A DNA stretch of 64,000 nucleotides, taken from contig NZ_CM002917.1 in the NCBI RefSeq assembly GCF_000154705.2, positions 1,568,461 through 1,632,460 of the forward strand. Reading direction: 5' to 3'. Shown in pieces: positions 44,171-51,580 of the stretch. A program made the translations under genes and the position numbers. The notes under the pieces were generated by a model that saw only the letters and a list, made by a program, of their open reading frames with translations, made no database searches and had not been told where the DNA came from. Every line of letters starts with the position of its first letter. Position 1 is the stretch's first letter. This DNA comes from Hoeflea phototrophica DFL-43 (GTDB lineage: Bacteria; Pseudomonadota; Alphaproteobacteria; Rhizobiales; Rhizobiaceae).

Positions 44171-44199
44171 TTGAAAGCGGTCCTTGCGATACCTATAAC
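44171..44199 (+). promoter_or_regulatory. Promoter for hflK, heat-shock (RpoH)-like
   Basis: TTGAAA (44171-44176) is followed 17 bp later by TATAAC (44194-44199), a good sigma-70 spacing. Read as GTTGAA, 16 bp and CCTATA, it also resembles alphaproteobacterial RpoH promoters (CTTGAA and CYTATNT). It lies 67 bp upstream of hflK. Confidence 0.55.
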
Positions 44200-44265
44200 G
44201 TCATCAACGTGCATCGCCGGGGTTGTTTCCCGGAAATGCCATAACACGTTTGGAAAGAGGTCTTA

Positions 44266-45387
44266 ATGCCCTGGAGTAATCAGAATGGAGGCGGCGGCGG
44301 CCCTTGGGGTGGCGGCGGCAATGGAGGCGGAAACGATCAGGGACCATGGGGCAAGGGTCCACAACCCCCACGGGGTGGTGGCAATCCACCGGATCTTGAG
44401 GAACTGATCCGGCGCGGTCAGGACAAGTTGCGTCAGGCGCTTCCGGGCGGCGGTGGCGGTCCGGGTGCCGGCGGCGGCAAGATGATCGCCGTTGTCGTGG
44501 CTCTTGGTCTGGTCGGACTTTGGCTGACCCAGTCGGTCTACACCGTCCAGCCGGATGAACGCGGCGTCGAGCTGCGTTTCGGCAAGCCCAAGGAAGAAGT
44601 CTCGCAGCCGGGTCTGCACATGATCCTGTGGCCGTTCGAGACCGTTGAATTCGCAACCATCGTTGAGCGCGAAATGAGCACCGGCGGTTCGTCCCGCACA
44701 GGCTCGAGTGACGGTCTGATGCTGTCAGGCGACCAGAACATCGTCGATGTCGAGTTCAAGCTGCTCTATGCGGTCTCCGACCCCAAGTCGTTCCTGTTCA
44801 ATCTGGCTCAGCCGGAAGATACTCTTCGCCAGGTTGCGGAAAGCGCCATGCGTGAGGTTGTGGGCCGCAGGCCGGCTCAGGACATTTTCCGTGACAATCG
44901 TGAAGTGATTGCAGCTGAGGTCCAGACCATCATCCAGACCGTGATGGACAGTTTCCCATCGGGCATCCTGGTCAATCAGGTGTCGATCGAAGACGCGGCA
45001 CCTCCGCGTGAAGTGGCCGACGCCTTCGACGAGGTGCAGCGCGCCGAGCAGGACGAAGACCGCTTCGTCGAGGAGGGCAATCAGTACGCCAACCAGAAGC
45101 TCGGTCAGGCACGAGGCGAGGCTGCTCAGCTTCGCGAAGAGGCTTCCGCCTACAAGGACCGCGTCGTCAATGAGGCGACCGGTGAAGCCGGCCGTTTCCT
45201 CTCGGTCTACGAAGAATACGCCAAGGCACCCGAAGTCACCCGTTCGCGTCTCTATCTCGAAACCCTCGAAGAGGTTCTCGGTGGTTCAGAGAAGGTGATC
45301 ATCGAACAGGGTGGCAGTGGTTCGGGAGTGGTGCCCTACCTCCCGCTTCCCGAAGTACGCAAGAACTCGACAGGAGGCACCAACTAA
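44266..45387 (+). CDS. hflK: HflK, FtsH-modulating membrane protease complex subunit
   Basis: A 373-residue band-7/stomatin protein. The N-terminal 70 residues are Gly/Pro-rich, followed by one membrane helix (about 74-95) and an SPFH domain with VQPDERGVELRFGKP, then a coiled coil to about 330. HflK and HflC form a cage around FtsH in the inner membrane and modulate its proteolysis. Its stop overlaps the hflC start (TAATG). Confidence 0.96.
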   Translation: MPWSNQNGGGGGPWGGGGNGGGNDQGPWGKGPQPPRGGGNPPDLEELIRRGQDKLRQALPGGGGGPGAGGGKMIAVVVALGLVGLWLTQSVYTVQPDERGVELRFGKPKEEVSQPGLHMILWPFETVEFATIVEREMSTGGSSRTGSSDGLMLSGDQNIVDVEFKLLYAVSDPKSFLFNLAQPEDTLRQVAESAMREVVGRRPAQDIFRDNREVIAAEVQTIIQTVMDSFPSGILVNQVSIEDAAPPREVADAFDEVQRAEQDEDRFVEEGNQYANQKLGQARGEAAQLREEASAYKDRVVNEATGEAGRFLSVYEEYAKAPEVTRSRLYLETLEEVLGGSEKVIIEQGGSGSGVVPYLPLPEVRKNSTGGTN

Positions 45388-46307
45388 TGGCTAATCGTCT
45401 TCCAGTGATCCTCGGCATTCTGGCCGTTATCGCCTTCATCGTCTGGTCGTCAATTTTCGTGGTCAATGAACGCGAACAAGCGATCGTCGTCCGTTTCGGT
45501 GAAATTCAGGACGTCAAGACCGAGCCCGGTCTTTACTTCAAGCTTCCGTTTGCCTTCATCGATGCCGACACGGTTCAGTACGTTGAAGATCGTGCACTTC
45601 GCTTCGACCTCGACAACATCCGTGTGCAGGTTTCGGGCGGCAAGTTCTACGAGGTCGACGCGTTCGTGCTCTACAAGATCACTGACGCACGGACCTTCCG
45701 CCAGACGGTATCCGGCGATCTGGTCTCCGCGGAATCCAGGCTTCGTACCCGTTTGAACTCCGCTCTTCGTACTGTTTACGGTCTGCGTGGTTTTGAATCC
45801 GCGCTGTCGGAAGAGCGCACCTCGATGATGCGTGAAGTCCGCGACCAGCTTCGCCCTGAAGCCGAATCGCTCGGCCTGCGCATCGACGATGTTCGTATCC
45901 GCCGCACCGACCTCACCCAGGAAGTCTCACAGCAGACCTTCGAACGCATGAAGGCTGAACGTCTGGCGGAAGCCGAACTGATCCGCGCCCGAGGCAATGA
46001 GGCCGCACAGCGTATCCGCGCTATCGCCGACCGTCAGGTCGTCGAGATTGTCTCGGAAGCGGCCCGCGATTCGGAAATCATCCGAGGCGAGGGCGATGGT
46101 GAGCGCAACCGGATCTTTGCGGAAGCCTTCTCGCGCGATTCCGAGTTCTTCGAGTTTTACCGCTCGATGAACGCCTATTCGTACGCGCTGACCGACAACG
46201 GCACGACAATGGTGTTGTCACCGACATCGGAGTTTTTCCGCTTCTTCAACAATGCCTCGGGTGTCAGTGGGGCTGCACCGGCAGCTCCGGCTGCGCCGGG
46301 CAATTGA
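45387..46307 (+). CDS. hflC: HflC, partner of HflK
   Basis: A 306-residue protein: an N-terminal membrane helix (about 5-25), an SPFH domain starting VNEREQAIVVRFGEIQDVKTEPGLYFK, a coiled coil rich in Arg/Glu, and an Ala/Pro tail. It is the second cage subunit of the HflKC-FtsH complex. The start overlaps the hflK stop by one base, indicating coupled, roughly equal synthesis. Confidence 0.96.
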   Translation: MANRLPVILGILAVIAFIVWSSIFVVNEREQAIVVRFGEIQDVKTEPGLYFKLPFAFIDADTVQYVEDRALRFDLDNIRVQVSGGKFYEVDAFVLYKITDARTFRQTVSGDLVSAESRLRTRLNSALRTVYGLRGFESALSEERTSMMREVRDQLRPEAESLGLRIDDVRIRRTDLTQEVSQQTFERMKAERLAEAELIRARGNEAAQRIRAIADRQVVEIVSEAARDSEIIRGEGDGERNRIFAEAFSRDSEFFEFYRSMNAYSYALTDNGTTMVLSPTSEFFRFFNNASGVSGAAPAAPAAPGN

Positions 46308-46362
46308 TGTGAAAGGCCACCACGCCAGTGACCCTGCAATGTGACCATGCGGTGATGGTATC

Positions 46363-46551
46363 GTGAGCACATTGTTGCTGGCAATTGGATTGGTTCTTGT
46401 CGTGGAGGGGCTGGCCTATGCGCTGGCCCCTTCCTTTATCCGGCGCATGTCTGAGCAACTTCCCAAGATGGGCGATGATCAGCTGCGTGTCTTCGGCGTC
46501 GCCGCCTTGGCGATCGGCGTTGGAAGTGTGTATCTTGCGCAACTTTTGTGA
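46363..46551 (+). CDS. DUF2065 (YjeT-like) small membrane protein
   Basis: A 62-residue protein with two helices around FIRRMSEQLPKMGDDQLRVFG, the DUF2065/YjeT pattern. In many proteobacteria yjeT lies next to hflKC, as here, 55 bp after hflC, suggesting an accessory role in the same complex. The start is GTG 46363. Confidence 0.9.
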   Translation: MSTLLLAIGLVLVVEGLAYALAPSFIRRMSEQLPKMGDDQLRVFGVAALAIGVGSVYLAQLL

Positions 46552-46711
46552 GCTTTCACGAGATTGTTCCGTGCCGGGCGCTGGACCTGCCTGAACAACG
46601 CCATATCTTGAGTTAAGAATCTCGGGGTCTGCCCCCCGGGTCAGCACCGATTGACCTTTGTCCCGCAGGAACGGGGGGTCAGGAGACACCGTTTTCAAGG
46701 AGACCGCCCTG

Positions 46712-48184
46712 ATGAGGAAATTCCGCTTCCGCCCCGTAAGAATGGCGCTGGCCGCAGCCATGATGATGGCGACACCCGCTATAACCCCGGCCTATTCCCA
46801 GAACAATGCGGGCCCGGCATCGGTGGCGGATCTGGCCGAGGGGCTGCTGGATGCGGTGGTCAATATCTCGACCTCGCAAAGCGTTGGCGGTGGCGGCGGC
46901 TCCCAACCGCGCATGCGCGCCCCCGACGGGTCTCCATTTCAGGACTTTTTTGACGAGTTCTTCAACGATCGTGAGAATCAGGGGCCGCGCAATCGCCGCG
47001 TCTCCTCGCTCGGCTCCGGCTTCGTGATCGATGCGGACGAGGGCATCATCATCACCAACAACCACGTCATCGAGGGCGCTGACGACATCGAGGTCAATTT
47101 CGCCGACGGCTCCAAGCTCAAGGCGGAACTGGTCGGCGCGGATCCGAAGACCGATCTGGCTGTGCTGAAGGTCGAGCCGGACAAGCCATTGACGGAAGTG
47201 CCGTTTGGCGATTCCGATAGAATGCGGATTGGCGACTGGGTCATGGCGATCGGCAATCCTTTTGGCCTCGGCGGCACGGTGACGGTGGGCATCATTTCCG
47301 CCCGTGGCCGTGACATCAACTCCGGGCCCTATGACAATTTCATCCAGACCGACGCGGCCATCAACCGCGGCAACTCCGGTGGTCCGCTGTTCAACATGAA
47401 CGGCGAGGTCATCGGCATCAACACCGCCATTATCTCGCCCTCGGGCGGCTCGATCGGCATCGGTTTTGCCGTCCCCACCGAACTGGCGGTCAATGTCATC
47501 GACCAGCTTCGCGAATTCGGAGAAACCCGCCGTGGCTGGCTCGGCGTGCGCATCCAGCCTGTCACCGACGATATCGGCGAAAGCCTGGGAATGGATGAGG
47601 CCATGGGCGCCCTGGTCGCGGGCATTATCCGTGGTGGCCCGGTAGACGACGGCTCGATCGAGGTGGGTGATGTCATTGTCCGCTTCGACGGCAAGACAGT
47701 TGAGACCATGCGCGATCTGCCGCGTGTCGTGGCGGAAAGCCCGGTCGGCAAGGCCGTTGATGTTGTGGTGATCCGTGGCGGCGAGGAAGTCACCGTCAAG
47801 GTCACCCTCGGCCGGCTCGAGGACAGCGAGCAGGTGGCGAGCGCTGAGACCGAGGGCGGTGACAGCACGGCAGATATGCCTGCAACTCTCGAGATCCTCG
47901 GCATGACCCTGGCAGAACTTGATGATGAGGGACGTGAGGAATTCGCCATTGCCGACACTGTCGAAGGCGTTGTGATCACGGAGGTGGATCCGGACTCGGC
48001 CGCGGCTGAAAAGCGCATCGAGCCTGGTGATGTGATCGTCGAAATCGCCCAGGAAACCGTCACCACTCCCGAAGATGTGCGAACCCGCATCGAGGCGCTC
48101 AAGGAAGACGGCCGCCGCAACGCGCTGTTGATGCTCTCGGGCAAGACCGGTGAGTTGCGCTTTGTGACCGTGCGGATGGACTGA
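46712..48184 (+). CDS. degP: Periplasmic serine protease DegP/HtrA (Do family)
   Basis: A 490-residue protein with a signal peptide ending at about residue 30 (PAYSQ). The trypsin-like triad is His118 (TNNHVIEG), Asp148 (DPKTDLAVL) and Ser222 (GNSGGPLFN); two PDZ domains follow (about 290-370 and 400-485). It degrades misfolded periplasmic proteins. Placement behind hflKC forms a membrane/periplasm quality-control cluster. ATG 46712 has AAGGAG nine bases upstream. Confidence 0.96.
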   Translation: MRKFRFRPVRMALAAAMMMATPAITPAYSQNNAGPASVADLAEGLLDAVVNISTSQSVGGGGGSQPRMRAPDGSPFQDFFDEFFNDRENQGPRNRRVSSLGSGFVIDADEGIIITNNHVIEGADDIEVNFADGSKLKAELVGADPKTDLAVLKVEPDKPLTEVPFGDSDRMRIGDWVMAIGNPFGLGGTVTVGIISARGRDINSGPYDNFIQTDAAINRGNSGGPLFNMNGEVIGINTAIISPSGGSIGIGFAVPTELAVNVIDQLREFGETRRGWLGVRIQPVTDDIGESLGMDEAMGALVAGIIRGGPVDDGSIEVGDVIVRFDGKTVETMRDLPRVVAESPVGKAVDVVVIRGGEEVTVKVTLGRLEDSEQVASAETEGGDSTADMPATLEILGMTLAELDDEGREEFAIADTVEGVVITEVDPDSAAAEKRIEPGDVIVEIAQETVTTPEDVRTRIEALKEDGRRNALLMLSGKTGELRFVTVRMD

Positions 48185-48210
48185 TCGGTTCACCGAACCA
48201 GAGACTTGGG

Positions 48211-48238
48211 AAAAGGCGGCTTTCGGGTCGCCTTTTTC
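48211..48238 (+). terminator. Rho-independent terminator of degP
   Basis: AAAAGGCG pairs with CGCCTTTTT around a ten-base loop, 26 bp after the degP stop, and precedes the convergent acetyltransferase gene. Confidence 0.88.
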
Positions 48239-48259
48239 ATGTCATCCGAGCCGGCAGTC

Positions 48260-48814
48260 TCAGCGGCGTGCGTCACCTGAAAAGATCTCGTAAAGCGCAT
48301 GCCGCTTGAGATGCGGATGGGTGTCAGGGACACCGGGATGGTCGAAATCGAGATCAGGGCGCGCGCTCATGCCGATGCGCTGCATCACCGATATCGAACG
48401 GTGATTGTCCGTGACCGCGAAACTGACAATCCGCTCAAGTCCCAGATGTTCAAAAGCGAAGTAGCGCCAGCACCGCGCCGCCTCGGTGACGATGCCCTTG
48501 CCCCAGAACTGAGGCGCCAGACGCCACCCGATTTCGATGGTTCCATCTTCAAAAACCGGTATTCCGCTGGTGGGAACCAGGCCGCAAAAGCCCGCAACTT
48601 CGCCGGTTTGGATGATCTCAACGGCAGTAAATCCAAATCCGTTCGTCTCTGCGTTGTCTGCAAGACGATCCATAAGACCATCGGACTCCGCCCGGCTTCG
48701 ACGCATCGGGAAAAACTCCATCACTTGATCATCCGAGTTTATCAGGTGAAACAGCTCGCGGTCTCGCTCTTCCCAGTTCCGCAGGATCAGACGTTCTGTT
48801 CTGAGCGGTTTCAT
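48260..48814 (-). CDS. GNAT-family N-acetyltransferase (RimJ/RimL-like)
   Basis: A 184-residue protein beginning MKPLRTERLILRNWEERDRE and containing EIGWRLAPQFWGKGIVTEAA, the acetyl-CoA loop Q/R-x-x-G-x-G/A in GKGIVTEA form, then the VTDNHRSISVMQRIGM motif. It belongs to the RimJ/RimL-like group that acetylates protein N-termini or small amines; substrate unknown. Its ATG overlaps the serB stop (ATGA), so it is coupled to serB. Confidence 0.9.
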   Translation of the reverse strand: MKPLRTERLILRNWEERDRELFHLINSDDQVMEFFPMRRSRAESDGLMDRLADNAETNGFGFTAVEIIQTGEVAGFCGLVPTSGIPVFEDGTIEIGWRLAPQFWGKGIVTEAARCWRYFAFEHLGLERIVSFAVTDNHRSISVMQRIGMSARPDLDFDHPGVPDTHPHLKRHALYEIFSGDARR

Positions 48815-49701
48815 GGCGTCACGAAATCGCTTTTCCGGTAGCCCTGCAGGTAGAGCAGCGCCGTCAGGTCGCCATGGTCGATGCGGATGTCGGCCTGTGC
48901 CGCCACCGAGGGTTTCGCATGCAGGGCCACACCCGATCCGGCCAGCTCCAGCATGCCCAGGTCATTGGCCCCGTCGCCCACGGCGATCGCGTCTGACGGA
49001 TTGAGGCCAAGCTGGGCGGAAATGGCTTGCAGCGCATCGACCTTGGCCTGCTTGCCCAGAATCGGTTCGCGGACGGTGCCCGTCAGCTTGCCGTTGGCAC
49101 TTTCGAGAACATTGGCGTGGTTCTCGTCAAACCCGATCATCGCCGCCACCACGGATGTGAAGGCGGTAAACCCGCCCGACACCAGCGCCGCGTGGCCGCC
49201 ATTGGCGCGCATGGTGGCCACCAGTTCGCGGCCTCCCGGTGTGAGCGTGATGCGGCTGTCGATCACCTGGCCAATGACATCGACCGGCAAGCCCGCGAGC
49301 AGCGCCACCCGTTCCCTCAGTGCCGGCTCGAACGCAATCTCGCCATTCATCGCGCGTGCCGTGATCGCCGAGACCTTGTCCTTCAGTCCGACTTCGGCCG
49401 CCAGCTCGTCGATGCATTCCTGCCCGATCATGGTCGAATCCATGTCGGCGATCAGGATCTTCTTGCGCCTTGTGTCCATCTCCTGCACCGCTGCGTCCAC
49501 CGGCTGATCGCCGATAGCGGCCTTCAGGGCTGCAAGCGCCGTTGCCCGGTCCGTGCCGTCCTTGAGCGCAATGTCGCAGGCCACACCACCGGCGAGCCAG
49601 TAGAGACCGGCTCCATCCACCGCATTGTAGGCGGCTTCGCCGAGCGCGGATGTCAGAACGGGGTTTGACGGATTGGCGATAAGCGTGGCAACGAGGGCCA
49701 T
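48811..49701 (-). CDS. serB: Phosphoserine phosphatase
   Basis: A 296-residue HAD-family enzyme that makes serine from phosphoserine. The catalytic aspartates are D86 and D88 in ILIADMDSTMI, with SGGFTAFT and GDGANDLGML as later motifs. An N-terminal regulatory-like region of about 75 residues precedes the HAD domain, as is usual in rhizobial SerB. The start codon (49699-49701) overlaps that of the divergent miaA; GGAG lies ten bases upstream. Confidence 0.95.
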   Translation of the reverse strand: MALVATLIANPSNPVLTSALGEAAYNAVDGAGLYWLAGGVACDIALKDGTDRATALAALKAAIGDQPVDAAVQEMDTRRKKILIADMDSTMIGQECIDELAAEVGLKDKVSAITARAMNGEIAFEPALRERVALLAGLPVDVIGQVIDSRITLTPGGRELVATMRANGGHAALVSGGFTAFTSVVAAMIGFDENHANVLESANGKLTGTVREPILGKQAKVDALQAISAQLGLNPSDAIAVGDGANDLGMLELAGSGVALHAKPSVAAQADIRIDHGDLTALLYLQGYRKSDFVTP

Positions 49702-49702
49702 G

Positions 49703-50608
49703 ATGGCAAAACTCCAGCAGCAGAAGAACGAGGATGTCTCGGCGGTTCTGATAGCCGGGCCGACCGCCAGCGGCAAGTCCGCGCTGGCGCTCAGGCTCGC
49801 ACAGGAACTGGGCGGCGAGATCGTCAATGCGGATTCCATGCAGGTCTATGGCGTGCTCGAGCGGCTGACCGCGCGCCCCTCTGCCGGGGATCTGGCGTTG
49901 GTGCCGCATCATCTCTATGGCCATGTGCCGCCCCAAAACGCCTACTCCACCGGCATCTGGGTGCAGGAGGCAACTGATGTCATCGCAGACATACGCGCCC
50001 GAAGAGCAATCCCGGTCGTGGTTGGCGGAACCGGGCTCTATCTCCGTGCACTCACCGGCGGCCTCTCCGACATGCCGTCGATTCCCGTTGAAATCCGGGA
50101 TCCGCTGCGTGCGCGGCTTGAGGATGAGGGGATCGAACCCCTCCATGCCGAGCTTGCCCGGCTTGATCCGCAAATGGCCGAACGGCTGCGCCCGGCTGAC
50201 CGTCAACGCGTCTTGAGAGCGCTGGAAGTGGTGAAGGCGACCGGACAGTCGATTTCAAGCTTTCAGGGACGCGGCGGCCCCATGATCGTCGATCCGTCGC
50301 GCGCCCGTTGCATCGTGCTTGAACCGGACCGGCCCGTTCTTCACGCGCGCATCAATGCACGCTTTGCAAAAATGGTGGAACAGGGTGCGTTGGATGAAGT
50401 CAGGGAATTGATATCCTTGAACATTCCCCCGCAACATCCGGCCATGAAGGCCATAGGAGTGGCTCCGCTCGCTGCCCATATCGAGGGGCGGACCTCGCTT
50501 GACGAAGCCATCGAGCGCTCCAGCGCCGCAACCCGCCAATATGCCAAGCGGCAGATGACCTGGTTCCGGAACCAGTTGGATGCATCATGGCAAAGGCTTC
50601 AATTATGA
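49703..50608 (+). CDS. miaA: tRNA dimethylallyltransferase
   Basis: A 301-residue enzyme that isopentenylates A37 of tRNAs reading UNN codons. The P-loop GPTASGKS lies at 19-26, then NADSMQVYGVLERLTARP, GGTGLYLRALTGG and the C-terminal TRQYAKRQMTWFRNQ. ATG 49703 with GAGGG five bases upstream is preferred; ATG 49700 is directly adjacent. Either start lies against the divergent serB start. Confidence 0.95.
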   Translation: MAKLQQQKNEDVSAVLIAGPTASGKSALALRLAQELGGEIVNADSMQVYGVLERLTARPSAGDLALVPHHLYGHVPPQNAYSTGIWVQEATDVIADIRARRAIPVVVGGTGLYLRALTGGLSDMPSIPVEIRDPLRARLEDEGIEPLHAELARLDPQMAERLRPADRQRVLRALEVVKATGQSISSFQGRGGPMIVDPSRARCIVLEPDRPVLHARINARFAKMVEQGALDEVRELISLNIPPQHPAMKAIGVAPLAAHIEGRTSLDEAIERSSAATRQYAKRQMTWFRNQLDASWQRLQL

Positions 50609-50717
50609 ATTGCATATAAACATCCATTGTAGCTCATATATGGGGCTGCTGTTAAAACAAATATAAGGTGTTAAGCGTAGGCTAGGTCACTTATTGCGGG
50701 GGACCTTTGTAGGGACA
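50609..50717 (+). promoter_or_regulatory. AT-rich promoter region of the diguanylate cyclase gene
   Basis: The gap between miaA and the cyclase is strikingly AT-rich (TTAAAACAAATATAAGG near 50652-50669). It must hold the cyclase promoter, although individual hexamers are ambiguous. Confidence 0.4.
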
Positions 50718-51491
50718 ATGCGCTTTTACAAGGCAGAACTTTTCTTCTTTCTGTTAATTGGTCTGGTCGGGCTCGGTGGCGTTTCCGCTTGGGCAGCTTT
50801 TTCAGCCGCCACCGGCGGGTATATTGTTGGCGGCGTGGAAACGGCGGCACGATTTGCTTTCATGAGTGCAATTCTTTCCGGACTCTCGATTTTCTGTGCA
50901 GCAACTCTGGTGTTTCCTCTTATGGCGAGCGGCCTGCGCGAGCAGGGCAAGTTGAGGAAAATGACCGAATCCTTGTCGGTGCGCTCACAATCGCTCGAAC
51001 ACGCAGCGGTCACCGATTCCATGACCGGCCTGTACAACCGGCGCTATTTCGATGAAGCGTTGGGCGAATACCTCAACGCATTCCGGTCCATCAACAAGCC
51101 TATCGGCATGGTGATCTTCGATCTCGACCACTTCAAGCAGGTCAATGACACCCATGGGCATGATGTCGGTGATGAAGTCCTGCGCCAGGTTGCCGAGTGC
51201 CTTCACATGTTTACGCGCTACCACGATGTGGTGGCGCGGCTTGGCGGAGAAGAATTCGCCATTCTCTCTCCCAATATCAGTGATCGTCAGCTCCGCAGTC
51301 TCGCTGACCGGATCCGATTGGCGGTCTCGCAACTCACCGTCGAGAGCGGCAATGTCGCCCTTCGCGTGACAATCAGCGCAGGCATCGCGATCTGGGATGG
51401 CACGGAAAGGGGCGACGAGCTCTATCGTCGCGCCGACAGGCAACTCTATGAAGCCAAGCGTCAGGGCCGCAATCGCGTCTGCGCTGCCTGA
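50718..51491 (+). CDS. Membrane diguanylate cyclase (GGDEF with inhibitory site)
   Basis: A 257-residue protein with two membrane helices (about 7-27 and 42-66), a short coiled coil, and a GGDEF domain. GGEEF is at 176-180, and RYHD, five residues upstream, fits the RxxD inhibitory site, so product feedback is expected. FDLDHFKQVNDTHGHDVGDEVL is intact. ATG 50718 has AGGGACA upstream. Confidence 0.92.
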   Translation: MRFYKAELFFFLLIGLVGLGGVSAWAAFSAATGGYIVGGVETAARFAFMSAILSGLSIFCAATLVFPLMASGLREQGKLRKMTESLSVRSQSLEHAAVTDSMTGLYNRRYFDEALGEYLNAFRSINKPIGMVIFDLDHFKQVNDTHGHDVGDEVLRQVAECLHMFTRYHDVVARLGGEEFAILSPNISDRQLRSLADRIRLAVSQLTVESGNVALRVTISAGIAIWDGTERGDELYRRADRQLYEAKRQGRNRVCAA

Positions 51492-51580
51492 ACCAACTTC
51501 CCGTCTTCAAAGCAACTTCGTCTGCTTGGCTCGCGCGCTGAGCTGTGCAAGCGGCCGCGTCCCATGGCCCTGCGCCGGGC

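Noticed and set aside
46679..48193. 504-codon open frame antisense to degP
   Set aside because: DegP on the other strand has a full catalytic triad and PDZ domains; the antisense product is low-complexity.
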